Origin: Enterococcus pallens ATCC BAA-351
GTDB lineage: Bacteria > Bacillota > Bacilli > Lactobacillales > Enterococcaceae
DNA length: 64,000 bases
Reading direction: 5' to 3'
Assembly (NCBI RefSeq): GCF_000407485.1
Contig: NZ_ASWD01000001.1
Span: 620,001-684,000 of the forward strand
Within the stretch, counting starts at the first letter, position 1, and each line of letters opens with the position of its first letter. The notes under the pieces are model-generated. The model searched no databases, was not told the origin of the DNA, and saw only the letters and a program-made list of their open reading frames with translations. Of this stretch, positions 1 to 12,875 are shown in pieces. The position numbers and the translations under genes were made by a program.

Positions 1-1081
1 AAATTGAGGGCTGAGCTTCCTTGTAGGGAATCAAGTGAACCTCAGTAGCACTTAATCGGCGCAGCAGCCGATCTTCAAATTCTTCAGAAAAAAGCGCGTG
101 ATACCAGCGGCGGCTTAAGTTTTTTCCCATTATGATATCCGTCACGCCAATCATCTTGGCATACTCAACAATGGTTTCGAAGCTGTCATCCTCCTCAATA
201 CTAATCACCTGGGCCCCCAGCTTTTCTGCCAAGGGAACCCCCGTTGATTTAGTATCTAGAGAACGGATTTGAATGACCACCCATTCAGCTCCCAAGCCCT
301 GAGCCAAACGCGAGGACCACCGAATACATTTTTCCGCCATTTTTGGCAGCGTGTCATGAATAATCGTTAAAAGCTTGACCTGTACACCAGTGTTTTTACC
401 ACCGACACGATTGATATGGTCAGAAGCCCGTTGAATCGCCAAGCCCCTCAGCTGCTCCAGCTTTTGGGGGATGAAGAAATTTTGCAGGGCACGTTTGGCG
501 TTTTCGTTGGAATAAATTTTTCCCTGCTCCAGCCGTTCGATCAGCTCATCTGGCTCCACATCAATCACCTTCAGCAATGCCTGCTGGAAGAAGGTATCCG
601 GAACCGTTTCTTTCACCTCGATTCCGGTGACCTCCTCCACAATATCATTCAGGCTTTCGATATGCTGAACATTCACTGTAGTCATCACACTGATACCAGC
701 ATTCAGCAGCTCATCAACATCCTGATATCGTTTGCGATTTCGTGAACCGGCGGCGTTACTGTGAGCCAGCTCATCAATAATCACCACATCCGGCTGACGT
801 TCAATGATCCGGTCAATGTCTGGCTCATATAAAGTCAGTTGTTTGTAGGTTACTGCCTTTAACGGCATCTGCGGCAAGCCTTCTAACAGCTGATTCGTTT
901 CTGGCCGGTCATGCGGCTCCACATAGCCTACTACCACATCTTTGCCCAGTGCTAAAAGCTCATGAGCTTCAGCCAGCATCGCGTAGGTTTTACCAACACC
1001 GGCCGCAAAACCGAAGAAGACCCGCAGCTTCCCACGTTGGGTAAAAGGCTGCTGTATTTCTGAACTATTCGTGACCGCCAT
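1..1081 (-). CDS. kdpD: KdpD sensor histidine kinase, N-terminal part (cut by window edge)
   Basis: The frame is open from an ATG at 1081 to the left edge, giving about 360 residues of the cytoplasmic N-terminus of the K+/turgor sensor KdpD. A P-loop (GFAAGVGKT) lies near residue 30, with GYVEPHDRPET and VIIDELAHSN after it, as expected for the KdpD ATP-binding domain. This is followed by a universal-stress-protein-like region (GKNLSRRWYHALFSEEF). The transmembrane, HATPase and HisKA parts lie outside the window. The gene starts 20 nt downstream of kdpC in the same direction, so it is probably cotranscribed. KdpE is not visible and would be expected beyond the left edge. Confidence 0.93.
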   Translation of the reverse strand, partial: MAVTNSSEIQQPFTQRGKLRVFFGFAAGVGKTYAMLAEAHELLALGKDVVVGYVEPHDRPETNQLLEGLPQMPLKAVTYKQLTLYEPDIDRIIERQPDVVIIDELAHSNAAGSRNRKRYQDVDELLNAGISVMTTVNVQHIESLNDIVEEVTGIEVKETVPDTFFQQALLKVIDVEPDELIERLEQGKIYSNENAKRALQNFFIPQKLEQLRGLAIQRASDHINRVGGKNTGVQVKLLTIIHDTLPKMAEKCIRWSSRLAQGLGAEWVVIQIRSLDTKSTGVPLAEKLGAQVISIEEDDSFETIVEYAKMIGVTDIIMGKNLSRRWYHALFSEEFEDRLLRRLSATEVHLIPYKEAQPSI

Positions 1082-1101
1082 TTAATCCGGCGCTCCTTTC
1101 T

Positions 1102-1620
1102 CTACTGATCGTCCAAAGCCATATTCAAAGTAAGAACATTGACGAATTTCCGATCAGAAAACCAATCCTTTTGGCTGTTTTTCTCGATTATATCATGAAT
1201 TGCCGCTTCACTTACTTTTCGCTCACTGGCTATGCGAGAAATTTGAAATTCCGCTGCCTCGATACTAATGTGAGGATCCATCCCGCTGCCGGAAGCCGTC
1301 ACTAAATCATTGGGAACATCGACAGCTGAATTGGCTTTCTGTGCTTCCTTTGTCCGAGCCGCCACCAGCTCTTTTTGCTCTTCAGAAACTGGCGAAAGCT
1401 GGCTGACTTCTGTGCTTCGACCAGTAAAGTAACCCGCCCCTTCAAATGGCTGGGCGATTAATTCCGAACCGACAATTTCTCCATCCTTTTCAACGATACT
1501 TCCATTAGCCTGATTAGGAAAGAGCAATTGGCCTACTCCCGTAACCAATAAAGTATACAGGCCGCCAAAAATCAGCAAACTAAATAATAAAAAGCGTAGA
1601 CTTGCTCCAAGTTTTTTCAT
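1102..1620 (-). CDS. kdpC: Potassium-transporting ATPase subunit KdpC
   Basis: This 172-residue protein has one N-terminal membrane segment (residues 8-30) followed by an extracytoplasmic domain, the usual KdpC design and length. Recognisable family signatures are SELIAQPF near residue 52, GSGMDPHIS near 111 and VNVLTLN near the end. KdpC assembles with KdpA and KdpB and stabilises the K+ pump. The start codon follows a GGAGGAAAACGAG ribosome binding site. It lies between kdpB (12 nt away) and kdpD. Confidence 0.95.
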   Translation of the reverse strand: MKKLGASLRFLLFSLLIFGGLYTLLVTGVGQLLFPNQANGSIVEKDGEIVGSELIAQPFEGAGYFTGRSTEVSQLSPVSEEQKELVAARTKEAQKANSAVDVPNDLVTASGSGMDPHISIEAAEFQISRIASERKVSEAAIHDIIEKNSQKDWFSDRKFVNVLTLNMALDDQ

Positions 1621-1632
1621 CTCGTTTTCCTC

Positions 1633-3663
1633 CTAAAAAATAATCGCTGATAGGATCAAGTCAATTAGTTTAATAAATACAAAGGGGGCCAAAATCCCTC
1701 CCAAACCATACACCAGCAAATTATTTCGTAAAATTTGACTCGCCGGTTTTTCCTGATAGCGAACCCCCTTCAAAGCCAACGGAATCAGCGCTACAATAAT
1801 CAGCGCATTATAAATGACCGCTGAAAGGATCGCCGTTAAAGGACTCCCTAAATGCATCAAATTCAATTGATTCAATTCTGGATAGATCCCATAAAACAAA
1901 ACCGGAATGACGGCAAAGTATTTGGCGATATCGTTAGAAATACTAAAGGTAGTCAACGCACCGCGAGTCATCAAAAGCTGCTTACCAATTTGTACCACAG
2001 CCAACAATTTCGTGGGACTGGAATCCAAATCAATCATATTCCCTGCCTCTTTAGCCGCTTGAGTCCCCGTATTCATTGCCATTGCCACATCGGCCTGAGC
2101 CAAAGCCGGCGCATCGTTTGTTCCGTCACCAGTCATGGCAACCAAGTGTCCTTTGTCCTGATAGTCACGGATCAAGTTCATTTTATTTTCCGGTGTGGCT
2201 TCCGCTAAGAAATCATCTACCCCTGCTTCAGCTGCAATCGCAGCCGCCGTCAATGGATTATCTCCAGTGATCATAATGGTTTTAATCCCCATCTTACGCA
2301 TGTCGGCAAATTTTTCCTTTACGCCATTCTTAACCACGTCCTTCAGATAGACAACGCCTAAAACTTGATCGTTCTTTACTACCACTAAGGGTGTTCCACC
2401 AGCTCTGGCAATATTATCCACGATCTCGTCACAAGCCGCTGGATAATGACTGCCCTTTTCTTCAACATATTTTTTCATTGTATCGGCAGCACCTTTACGA
2501 ATTTCGTCGCCCCGATAGTCGATTCCGCTCATCCGCGTTTTGGCACTAAAATCAATAAAGCGTACTTCCGATTTCTGAAATTCTCTTTGGCGAATATTGA
2601 ATGCTTCCTTGGCTAATATCACAATGCTTCGTCCTTCTGCCGTTTCATCGGCCAAAGAAGAAAGCTGCGCTGCGTCGGCTAATTGTTCTTCAGTGACCCC
2701 CGGAACCGGTAAAAATTCACTGGCCCGACGATTTCCCAACGTGATTGTCCCCGTTTTATCCAGCAGCAATACATCTACGTCTCCTGCCGCCTCAATTGCG
2801 CGACCGCTCATGGCAATCACATTTTCCTTAGTCAAACGACTCATTCCGGCAATCCCGATAGAAGAAATCAAGGCGCCAATAGTCGTCGGTGCCAAACAAA
2901 TCAATAAGGCAATTACGATGACACTGGAAATCACTTCACCTTGACCGGAAAGCTGACTGCTGAAATCGGTAAAAGGAACCAAGGTAACGGCTACCGTTAA
3001 GAAAATAATCGTTAAGGTAATCAAAAAGATTTGCAGCCCAATTTCATTGGGTGTTTTTTTTCGCTGAGTTCCTTCTACCATAGCAATCATCTTATCTAAA
3101 AAGGATTGACCATTTTCCGAAGTCACCCGAATCACTAAATAGTCAGAAACCACCGTGGTTCCACCGGTAACAGCACTGCGGTCGCCGCCGGATTCACGAA
3201 TAACCGGAGCCGATTCACCGGTAATCGCACTTTCATCTACGGATGCTGCCCCCTCAATTACATCCCCATCCGCGGGAATTTGTTCTCCTGATTGCACGTA
3301 AACCAAGTCGCCCTTTTTTAAATCAGAAGAGCGAATTTCGGTAAAGTCCTCAGCTGCAATGTCCGCCAAGGAATCAATTTTATACGTCATGACTTCCTTT
3401 TTGGCCTGCTTCAAACTATCTGCCTGAGCCTTGCCTCGTCCTTCTGCGACTGCTTCAGCGAAATTGGCAAAAAGCAGGGTCAGCCATAAAAAGATCGTAA
3501 TCGAAATGCTGAACCACATCGGAACACCAGTATCAGTGAAACACAAACCAGTAGTCAGCAGCGCACCAATATAAACGACAAACATGACTGGATTTTTTAT
3601 TTGCTGGCGCGGATCAAGCTTTTTAAAGGCCTGCCCGATCGCCCATTGATAGATTTTTTTCAT
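1633..3663 (-). CDS. kdpB: Potassium-transporting P-type ATPase, ATP-binding subunit KdpB
   Basis: This 676-residue P-type ATPase energises K+ uptake through KdpA. The phosphorylation motif DKTGT is at about residue 302, the actuator motif TGES at about 148, and the [10 protein letters not shown] hinge motif is present. Membrane helices lie near the N-terminus, around residues 210-270 and at the C-terminus. I place the start at the ATG at 3663 (MKKIYQW), because it has CGGAGTG upstream and leaves kdpA free. A longer version from 3699 would overlap kdpA by 23 nt. Confidence 0.95.
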   Translation of the reverse strand: MKKIYQWAIGQAFKKLDPRQQIKNPVMFVVYIGALLTTGLCFTDTGVPMWFSISITIFLWLTLLFANFAEAVAEGRGKAQADSLKQAKKEVMTYKIDSLADIAAEDFTEIRSSDLKKGDLVYVQSGEQIPADGDVIEGAASVDESAITGESAPVIRESGGDRSAVTGGTTVVSDYLVIRVTSENGQSFLDKMIAMVEGTQRKKTPNEIGLQIFLITLTIIFLTVAVTLVPFTDFSSQLSGQGEVISSVIVIALLICLAPTTIGALISSIGIAGMSRLTKENVIAMSGRAIEAAGDVDVLLLDKTGTITLGNRRASEFLPVPGVTEEQLADAAQLSSLADETAEGRSIVILAKEAFNIRQREFQKSEVRFIDFSAKTRMSGIDYRGDEIRKGAADTMKKYVEEKGSHYPAACDEIVDNIARAGGTPLVVVKNDQVLGVVYLKDVVKNGVKEKFADMRKMGIKTIMITGDNPLTAAAIAAEAGVDDFLAEATPENKMNLIRDYQDKGHLVAMTGDGTNDAPALAQADVAMAMNTGTQAAKEAGNMIDLDSSPTKLLAVVQIGKQLLMTRGALTTFSISNDIAKYFAVIPVLFYGIYPELNQLNLMHLGSPLTAILSAVIYNALIIVALIPLALKGVRYQEKPASQILRNNLLVYGLGGILAPFVFIKLIDLILSAIIF

Positions 3664-3676
3664 CTTATTCACTCCG

Positions 3677-5350
3677 TTATATCCTAAAGTATTCAGCAAT
3701 TGGGCCTAGTGCCATTGCTGGCAGAAAGCTTAAAGCACCCACCACAAAAATCACAATAATCAGCATCGTTACAAACGTTGGGCTGCTGGTTGACAGCGTT
3801 CCTTCACTTAACGCCGACTTTTTCTTGCTGCCCATATTTTCAGCCAGCAACAAAATGACAAGCATCGGCAGATAACGTGAAAGGGTCATTAACAAGCTGC
3901 CTAACAGATTTATAAATGGTGTATCCGCTGCTAAACCGGCGAAGGCACTCCCATTATTGTTGGCTAAAGAAGTTGCACCGTACAACAATTCACTAAAAGC
4001 ATGAGGACCACTGTTGGTCAGCCAGCTCATCACGTCTGGATGAAGCACTAACGCCATCGCCCCAAACAACGTCAATAATAACGGGGTAAGAATAACCACA
4101 CTGGCCATTTTAATATCAAAGGCTTCAATTTTCTTGCCTAAATATTCTGGCGTACGTCCCACCAGCAAGCCGGCGATAAACACTGCCAACAGCAGGAAGG
4201 CCATCATTCCATATAAGCCGCTGCCGACACCGCCAAAGATTATTTCTCCTAGCTGCATCAGAAAGAGCGGAATTGCGCCACCTAAAGGCGTGAAGCTGTC
4301 CAACATGGCATTAACTGACCCGTTAGAAGCAGCTGTCGTGCTAATTGCCCACAAGCTAGACCAGCCAATTCCAAAACGAACTTCCTTGCCCTCCATATTC
4401 ATAGCACCTACTACATTTGCCAGCTGCGGACCATAATACTCATTCACCACAACTCCTACAAAGGCTAACGAAACAAAGAATAGAGAAGCAATCAAAATGG
4501 TTCGTCCTTGCTTCCAATCCTTCACCCAAAAACCAAAGGCAAAAATCAACGCCGCTGGAATTAATAAAATCGCTAAATTCTCAAAGAAATTCGCTAAAAT
4601 AGTTGGATTTTCAAAAGGATGGGCGGCATTGGCTCCAAAAAAGCCACCACCGTTGGTTCCCAGCTGCTTAATCGCAACCTGACTAGCGACTGGTCCCAAA
4701 TACAACCACAAGGATTTTCCTTCCAATCCTTGGTAGGCTGTACCATTACTAAATGTCTGCACACTGCCCTGTGAAATCAACACAATTGCCAATATAAAAG
4801 CCAGCGGCAGCAAAATGTAAACTAAGCTGCGGGTCAAATCCTGCCAAAAATTACCAATCATCCGTTTTTGCTTCTGACTAATTCCCCGAATCAATGCACA
4901 AGCAACTGAAAGTCCAATGCCGGCTGAAACAAAATTCTGAACCGTCAAACCAAATATTTGGGAGAAATGTGACAGTGTCGTTTCTCCAGCATAGGCCTGC
5001 CAGTTAGTATTGGTTACGAAACTTACTGCCGTATTCAAAGCCAAATCAAAGGGCAGGTTAACAACCTTCTCGCCGCCTGGCAGCCATTGCTGAGTCATTA
5101 ACAGCAGCAGCAAAACCACTAACGAAGAAAAACTCAGTAACAGTACATGAACAAAATACGTTTTCCCCCGCATTTCTTTTTTACTAACAGGTCCAATAAC
5201 CTTGTAAAAAAGCCGCTCCAAAGGCTGCAAAAATCGGGCATAACGAGGGATTCGCCCTTGCATTACTTCCTTAATATACCAGCCTAACGGCAAAGCAGCC
5301 GCCAGCAAAACAAAAAAGAAAAAGATGCCTTGATAAATTAGACTGCTCAT
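3677..5350 (-). CDS. kdpA: Potassium-transporting ATPase subunit KdpA
   Basis: This 557-residue polytopic membrane protein is the K+ channel-like subunit of the Kdp pump. The filter-type loop [19 protein letters not shown] is clear at about residues 228-246, with further repeats such as NGSVNAM and NNNGSAFAG typical of the four pseudo-repeats of the superfamily. The length is normal. Its ATG overlaps the kdpF stop as ATGA, indicating translational coupling. Confidence 0.96.
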   Translation of the reverse strand: MSSLIYQGIFFFFVLLAAALPLGWYIKEVMQGRIPRYARFLQPLERLFYKVIGPVSKKEMRGKTYFVHVLLLSFSSLVVLLLLLMTQQWLPGGEKVVNLPFDLALNTAVSFVTNTNWQAYAGETTLSHFSQIFGLTVQNFVSAGIGLSVACALIRGISQKQKRMIGNFWQDLTRSLVYILLPLAFILAIVLISQGSVQTFSNGTAYQGLEGKSLWLYLGPVASQVAIKQLGTNGGGFFGANAAHPFENPTILANFFENLAILLIPAALIFAFGFWVKDWKQGRTILIASLFFVSLAFVGVVVNEYYGPQLANVVGAMNMEGKEVRFGIGWSSLWAISTTAASNGSVNAMLDSFTPLGGAIPLFLMQLGEIIFGGVGSGLYGMMAFLLLAVFIAGLLVGRTPEYLGKKIEAFDIKMASVVILTPLLLTLFGAMALVLHPDVMSWLTNSGPHAFSELLYGATSLANNNGSAFAGLAADTPFINLLGSLLMTLSRYLPMLVILLLAENMGSKKKSALSEGTLSTSSPTFVTMLIIVIFVVGALSFLPAMALGPIAEYFRI

Positions 5351-5427
5351 AGCTCTTCCCCCTTAAACAAAAACCAGAATAAGTAGACCATCAATAGTCC
5401 GCCGATTATTCCAAGTAGTACATTCAT
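5347..5427 (-). CDS. kdpF: Small Kdp subunit KdpF
   Basis: This 26-codon ORF reads MNVLLGIIGGLLMVYLFWFL and then a short charged tail, a single membrane helix as in KdpF. It has a strong GGAGGAAAAG ribosome binding site and shares ATGA with kdpA. KdpF lipid-like peptides stabilise the Kdp complex. Identity rests on position, length and hydrophobic pattern; no catalytic residues are expected. Confidence 0.88.
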   Translation of the reverse strand: MNVLLGIIGGLLMVYLFWFLFKGEEL

Positions 5428-5490
5428 TGTCTTTTCCTCCATATCGACAGCCACCTGCTGCCGTAAACTAGCGGGACCTCGTCCTCCACC

Positions 5491-5560
5491 TCTTTATCTT
5501 AGCCAAAAAGCTATAAAGACAGTGTTAAGCTTGTTGGAATTTCTTTATATCCTCTTTATA
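5491..5560 (-). promoter_or_regulatory. Candidate KdpE-type operator cluster upstream of kdp
   Basis: TCTTTATA occurs twice as a direct repeat with 11-bp spacing (5542-5549 and 5553-5560), once inverted (5512-5519), and as TCTTTATC at 5491-5498. T-rich direct repeats one helical turn apart are how KdpE sites look in E. coli. The assignment to KdpE is an inference from the pattern and from position ahead of kdpFABCD. Confidence 0.45.
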
Positions 5561-5625
5561 CCCGCTAATTTTCGACATCACTCGAAACAGTTTCTACCCT
5601 TAATGAAGTGGGAATTCACCGCAAA

Positions 5626-5706
5626 AAAATACCCAAGCGATAAGAAAGACTGCGGTGTAATCACGTTCGATCACCGAGTATATTCCAAATCGCTTGAGTA
5701 ATTTTC
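5626..5706 (-). terminator. Probable terminator structure after the RpiR gene
   Basis: On the minus strand, CAAGCGAT at one end pairs with ATCGCTTG about 50 nt later and is followed by GGTATTTTTTT. A smaller GGTG/CACC pairing lies inside. The position just after the RpiR stop and before kdp fits a terminator separating the two operons. The long internal loop means another structured RNA is possible. Confidence 0.5.
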
Positions 5707-5710
5707 AACT

Positions 5711-6478
5711 CTATTTATTTTTTCGGACATAATCCATATAGCCAAAGGCAAACGCTTCAATCAAAATGAAAAAAGAGGAGGCCGTCTGCAGCCACCAATC
5801 TTTCGGTAACGGGCTCCGGCTGGTGGAAGCATACAAATTATAATCGGCTCGTCCCGACAACCAGTTATTCTGCAGGCTAGTCACCGACACAATCACAGAG
5901 TTGCGAATCGACAATGTATTCAAAACATTTTCTAAATGGGTATTCTCGCCAGAAAGAGACAACACAAAAATGATGTCCTCATCCGTCAAACGTTCAATAA
6001 TTCGTCGAAACTCATTCGACTGAGCCGAGGCGGGAATCATTTGAGCCGGTTTGCCAATTAACAAAAATAAGCGCTGCAACTCAGCAGCCTGACTTTGCTG
6101 CGTTACGCCGGTTGAAAGGATATAAATGTTGCGGCTGTTCTTGATTTTCTGATAAATTTCTTCCCACTCAGCTGCTTCAATATAGTCCATGGTCTTTTTC
6201 GCATCCTTCATAATCTGCTTGCGAAAATCCAAGTGCTGCTCCAGCGTATCTTCATGATCCTGCCATTTCAAAAAGTTGCGTAACTCACCAAATCCGGTGA
6301 AGCCTAATTTTTGGGCAAAACGAATCACCGAAGACTTGGAGGACAAGCAAGCTTTAGCAAACTCTTGGGTACTCATGTCGGGAATCTTCTTTGGATGATC
6401 CACAATATACTTGTTCATGGCTAAATCCGTTTCATTTAAGTCCGTGTAATTTTGGTTTACAATATCCGCAAAGTGCAT
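5711..6478 (-). CDS. RpiR/MurR-family transcriptional regulator (GlvR-like)
   Basis: This 255-residue protein has an N-terminal RpiR helix-turn-helix (SSKSSVIRFAQKLGFTG, about residues 47-63) and a C-terminal SIS sugar-phosphate binding domain (ILSTGVTQQSQAAELQ and FVLSLSGENTHLENVL). It is the last gene of the alpha-glucoside PTS operon, 121 nt after the GH4 enzyme. The B. subtilis glv operon likewise carries an RpiR regulator, GlvR, beside GlvA and GlvC. It therefore probably senses a phosphorylated alpha-glucoside and controls this operon. Confidence 0.85.
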   Translation of the reverse strand: MHFADIVNQNYTDLNETDLAMNKYIVDHPKKIPDMSTQEFAKACLSSKSSVIRFAQKLGFTGFGELRNFLKWQDHEDTLEQHLDFRKQIMKDAKKTMDYIEAAEWEEIYQKIKNSRNIYILSTGVTQQSQAAELQRLFLLIGKPAQMIPASAQSNEFRRIIERLTDEDIIFVLSLSGENTHLENVLNTLSIRNSVIVSVTSLQNNWLSGRADYNLYASTSRSPLPKDWWLQTASSFFILIEAFAFGYMDYVRKNK

Positions 6479-6599
6479 CCTTTTTCCCTCATCTGTTTTC
6501 TTCTATTGTATAAGAAGAGCGTTTGGTGAAGCAAGCTGTTTCCCATTCACGGATTACAAAAACGAATGCCTGATTAATAAACCAGACATTCGTTTACTT

Positions 6600-9499
<2,900 letters not shown>

Positions 9500-9522
9500 T
9501 CGTTCTCCTCCCAAAATTTTTC

Positions 9523-9600
9523 GATACGTATCTATGACTCTAATTTACCTGTCGCCGCAACCGATTACAATGGATTGCAGCGATTGTGGACTTAGGTCCA
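9523..9600 (-). promoter_or_regulatory. Promoter and palindromes of the alpha-glucoside PTS operon
   Basis: On the minus strand a -35 TTGTAA (9565-9570) and a -10 TAAATT (9542-9547) are separated by 17 nt. The perfect palindrome GATACGTATC (9523-9532) lies just downstream, and the near-palindrome TGGACTTAGGTCCA (9587-9600) just upstream. Either could be the operator for the RpiR protein encoded in the operon. Binding is inferred. Confidence 0.45.
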
Positions 9601-9628
9601 GAGGTTGAAACGTAGTTTACCGGTCATT

Positions 9629-9671
9629 AAAAAAAGCCCCCTAAACATTAGAGAAACAATCTAATGCTTAG
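9629..9671 (-). terminator. Terminator of the polysaccharide operon
   Basis: On the minus strand, CTAAGCATTAGA pairs with TCTAATGTTTAG (11 of 12 bases) across a short loop and is followed by GGGGGC and TTTTTTT. It lies about 70 nt beyond the LCP gene stop and ahead of the alpha-glucoside promoter, so it marks the end of the polysaccharide transcript. Confidence 0.75.
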
Positions 9672-9739
9672 CGAGCTTTGAAAGCTTTCTATATTATTAA
9701 TTGAAAAGATCCAGCTTTTATCAAAGCTATTTCATTTGA

Positions 9740-10684
9740 TTAATGATCCAAACGTTCCTTTAAATATTTTTGTGCTTGAGCCAATTCTTCAGCCGGAATT
9801 CGTTGATATGAGATATTATTTTCCATAAAGCCTTCTCCTTTTAACTGAACCCCTTCAATCGTTTGGAGAGCAGGTCGATAATCAATCAGCAATAATTTCA
9901 TCTCATCAAAGGTCAAATTAGTGCTGACGTTATCTTTCATGCAGCTTAAGATATCTTGATAGTCTATCAAACCGTTAATACTAAGAATTTGTTTTGCAAT
10001 CACCTGGATCAATTGTCTTTGTCTAGCTTGACGGCCATAATCCCCCTCAGGATCATCATAACGCATACGAACATATTTTAATGCTTCAGTTCCTTTTAAC
10101 TTCTGTACTCCTTCAGGAAATTCTGTTCCATCATAAGTAAAGGCATTACGATTCTCGATCTCCACACCGCCAACCTGATCTACTAAGGATTCAATGCCTT
10201 CCATATTAATCGATACATAGTAATTAATAGGAATGTCCAGCAGTTTCTCAACAGAAGCCTTTGCCATCTCTGGACCTCCAAACGCATACGCATGATTCAA
10301 TTTATCCATTTCACCATAACCTGCTATCTCAGTATATGTATCCCGGGGAAGACTTAATAGTACGGTTTCCTCTTTTTTAGGATCGATTACTGCTACTAAA
10401 ATAGTGTCCGAGCGTCCTTGCTCGTTACGCCCTAAAGCACCAGTATCTACCCCCAAAAGTAATACACTAAACGCTTTTTTGTTTTCCTTAGATATTTTTT
10501 CGACAGAGGTTTCGTGTTCAAGCGGCCGATATATCTCTTCTGATGTTGTTTTGACATCTAAAAACACTCTAGCTGCAAAAACAAACAAGAAAAGCATTAC
10601 TGACAAAAAAAGAGCAGTCAAAATGAATAAAATAGTTTTCAATCGCTTTGTTTGCTGCTTCTCTGTTCCTTGGTTCTTTGGCAT
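9740..10684 (-). CDS. LytR-CpsA-Psr (LCP) family glycopolymer ligase
   Basis: This 314-residue protein has a cytoplasmic stub, one membrane helix (residues 14-34) and an extracellular LCP domain. LCP signatures are visible: LLLGVDTGAL, GRSDTILVAVIDP, SLPRDTY, and the C-terminal YVRMRYDDPEGDYGRQARQRQ with conserved arginines that hold the lipid pyrophosphate. LCP enzymes move undecaprenyl-linked glycopolymers onto peptidoglycan. As the final gene of the polysaccharide operon it is the likely wall-attachment enzyme for this polymer. The start has TAGGAGGAAGAAAG upstream. Confidence 0.9.
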   Translation of the reverse strand: MPKNQGTEKQQTKRLKTILFILTALFLSVMLFLFVFAARVFLDVKTTSEEIYRPLEHETSVEKISKENKKAFSVLLLGVDTGALGRNEQGRSDTILVAVIDPKKEETVLLSLPRDTYTEIAGYGEMDKLNHAYAFGGPEMAKASVEKLLDIPINYYVSINMEGIESLVDQVGGVEIENRNAFTYDGTEFPEGVQKLKGTEALKYVRMRYDDPEGDYGRQARQRQLIQVIAKQILSINGLIDYQDILSCMKDNVSTNLTFDEMKLLLIDYRPALQTIEGVQLKGEGFMENNISYQRIPAEELAQAQKYLKERLDH

Positions 10685-10716
10685 CTTTCTTCCTCCTAGA
10701 ATTTTGTCAGTGGCTT

Positions 10717-11889
10717 TTATTCATCTCGTCCAAAAATATCTCTGGTATAGAGCTTATGCTCCACATCAGCTAGTTCTTTTTCTAACCGATTAGCCACGAT
10801 TAATGAAGCTCGCTGCTTAAACCTCTCAAAATCCGTTTCCACCTCGTACGGAAAAGAATGCCCTTCTTTTAACGTTGGCTCGTACACAATAAAAGGGATT
10901 CCTTGCTCTTGAATACGTCGAATAATTCCCAGAATCGAGCTGTAGCGAAAATTATCAGAATCAGCCTTCATTGTCAGTCGATAAAAGCCAACAACCTCTG
11001 GCTGCTGTTTGATAATTTGCTGGGCAATAAAATCCTTTCTGACAGCATTCGCCTCTACAATCGCCCGAATTAGTGTAGACGGAACATCTTCGTAATTAGC
11101 TAACAGCTGTTTTGTATCCTTGGGCAAACAATAGCCACCATACCCAAAAGAGGGATTGTTGTAGTGCGTGCCTATTCGACTATCCATCCCCACCCCTTCA
11201 ATGATTTCCTTTGTATTTAGCTGATGCAGCTCAGCATAAGTATCCAACTCGTTAAAGTAGGCTACCCGCAAAGCTAAGTAAGAATTAGCATATAATTTGA
11301 TTGCTTCCGCCTCTGACGCCCCAGTAAGCAAAATCGGTATTTCCTTTTTCCAGGCATTTTTACTAAATAGCTCAGCAACTGCTTTTCCTTGAAGCGACTT
11401 TTCCCCTACAATGATTCGTGAGGGATACAAATTGTCTTGCAGCGCACGACCCTCTCGTAAAAATTCGGGAGAAAAAATGATGCGATCTGTTTCAAATTTT
11501 TCTCTTAATTGATTCGTGTAACCAACCGGTATTGTCGACTTGATAATAAAGAACGCCTCTGGATTTATATTTAGGACCTCTGCCACGACCTGATCAATTG
11601 ACGAGGTATCAAAATAATTCTTTTGTGGATCATAATCGGTTGGCGTTGCTATTAGTATATATTCAGCAGAAGCTACAGTCTGGTTAAACTGATGCGTGAA
11701 GCGAATAGATAAATCATTGCGTGTAAGGAATTCTTGAATTTTTTGGTCTTCAATCGGGGAGCGTCCCTTTTGAAGCTGTTCAATTTTTTGTTGGTTAATA
11801 TCATAAGCAATAACCTGATCGTTTTGGGCCAGCAGCAAAGCGTTGGCTAAGCCTACATAACCCAATCCTAAGACAGCTATTTTTGTCAT
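10717..11889 (-). CDS. ugd: UDP-glucose 6-dehydrogenase
   Basis: This 390-residue nucleotide-sugar dehydrogenase has a Rossmann start IAVLGLGYVGLANA, ATPTDYD, KSTIPVGYT, FSPEFLREGRAL and the catalytic cysteine in GYGGYCLPKDT (Cys254). It oxidises UDP-glucose (or a similar UDP-sugar) to the uronate in two NAD+-dependent steps, suggesting an acidic sugar in the polymer. The start is the ATG at 11889. An extension to 12033 would overlap the upstream gene by more than 120 nt. Confidence 0.88.
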   Translation of the reverse strand: MTKIAVLGLGYVGLANALLLAQNDQVIAYDINQQKIEQLQKGRSPIEDQKIQEFLTRNDLSIRFTHQFNQTVASAEYILIATPTDYDPQKNYFDTSSIDQVVAEVLNINPEAFFIIKSTIPVGYTNQLREKFETDRIIFSPEFLREGRALQDNLYPSRIIVGEKSLQGKAVAELFSKNAWKKEIPILLTGASEAEAIKLYANSYLALRVAYFNELDTYAELHQLNTKEIIEGVGMDSRIGTHYNNPSFGYGGYCLPKDTKQLLANYEDVPSTLIRAIVEANAVRKDFIAQQIIKQQPEVVGFYRLTMKADSDNFRYSSILGIIRRIQEQGIPFIVYEPTLKEGHSFPYEVETDFERFKQRASLIVANRLEKELADVEHKLYTRDIFGRDE

Positions 11890-11908
11890 CTTATCCTCTT
11901 TTCCAAAT

Positions 11909-12865
11909 TTAAAGCCTAGTGGTTGCCTGATAATAAGGAAATATCTCTGGAACCGTACTATTCTTTTTAGTAAACCCTTGCTTAAAACGAAACAACGAGT
12001 CTTCGGGATCACTGGTTCTCCCGCCGCCTTCATTTACACGTTGAATTCCCTTCTTATAGAAAAACGCATAGGCCTTTTGGCTAACAAGATTATTAGCATG
12101 ATAGGAACTATAGGCTAAGTCACGAGCGGTCAAAAAGGAATACGCACATAAAGGCGTGTATAAATAAAGTGCAGATTCAATAATTTGATTCTCTAAATAG
12201 GCATTAAACAAAACCAAACGTTCCTGAAATTCTTCAGCTAACGTGAGGAAAAAATCTCGTTCAAAATAGTAAATTTCGGCCGCTTGATTGTGATCCATCG
12301 TTTGATAATACAATTCTAAAAAACGTTCCAAATGCTCTATTCCTTCTGTAAAAACTTCAATGCCATTCTTTCTGGCTCGTTTCATGCCTCTTCGCTTGTC
12401 CTTGCGAGAATAACTTTCCTCTAAAATTGACTCTGGAGCAGTTTCAATGAGTACAACGTCACGAACTTTTCTTTTATTCGTTTCTTTAAATAGAGGATAG
12501 TCATTGGCTAGCAATGGATGAAATCGTTCCTCAACTTTACTGACTTTAGTATTTCGACAATAATTTGCAAAAGCCTCTGTGAATTCTTTCCAAATCTCTT
12601 CTTCATTACTTGTTCCTTCAATTAAAGGACCTGTATAACCATAAACAGCCTGCAGCTGATAATCCTCAGTCGATTCGTCTAGACGACCGCGCAGAAAGGG
12701 ATAAGCTACCCTTCCTGATGAACTTTCGTAAAAGAAAAGCAATGGCTCATTATGCGGATCACGAACATGAAAAGCCGAAAAATATCCCCATTCATGCGCA
12801 GCATCCCATTGACGGAAGCTGTAAACCACTTGATTCCAAGCTTCTTTTTCTTTAATTATCTTCAC
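11909..12865 (-). CDS. FemAB/GNAT-fold acyltransferase-like protein, copy 1
   Basis: This protein of about 318 residues resembles FemX/FemAB-like enzymes. It has RKDKRRGMKRARKNGI followed by YYQTMDHNQAAEIYYFERDF and a second GNAT-like half ending in NEGGGRTSDPEDSLFRFKQGF. It is a clear paralogue of the gene at 13318-14322 (shared openings MKII.EK..W and WG...AF..RDP). The start is probably the GTG at 12865, giving an N-terminus matching the paralogue and an AAGG ribosome binding site. In a polysaccharide operon, transfer of an acyl or aminoacyl group to an amino sugar is a reasonable guess; the substrate is unknown. Confidence 0.65.
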   Translation of the reverse strand: MKIIKEKEAWNQVVYSFRQWDAAHEWGYFSAFHVRDPHNEPLLFFYESSSGRVAYPFLRGRLDESTEDYQLQAVYGYTGPLIEGTSNEEEIWKEFTEAFANYCRNTKVSKVEERFHPLLANDYPLFKETNKRKVRDVVLIETAPESILEESYSRKDKRRGMKRARKNGIEVFTEGIEHLERFLELYYQTMDHNQAAEIYYFERDFFLTLAEEFQERLVLFNAYLENQIIESALYLYTPLCAYSFLTARDLAYSSYHANNLVSQKAYAFFYKKGIQRVNEGGGRTSDPEDSLFRFKQGFTKKNSTVPEIFPYYQATTRL

Positions 12866-12875
12866 TGACACACCT

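Noticed and set aside
416-745. 109-codon frame on the plus strand within kdpD
   Set aside because: It lies opposite a clear kdpD reading frame and has no ribosome binding site or family features.
5430-5706. Possible c-di-AMP (ydaO-type) riboswitch before kdp
   Set aside because: A structured element is present, but the conserved ydaO sequence blocks are not visible and the structure sits next to the RpiR gene stop with a T-run, so a terminator explains it better.
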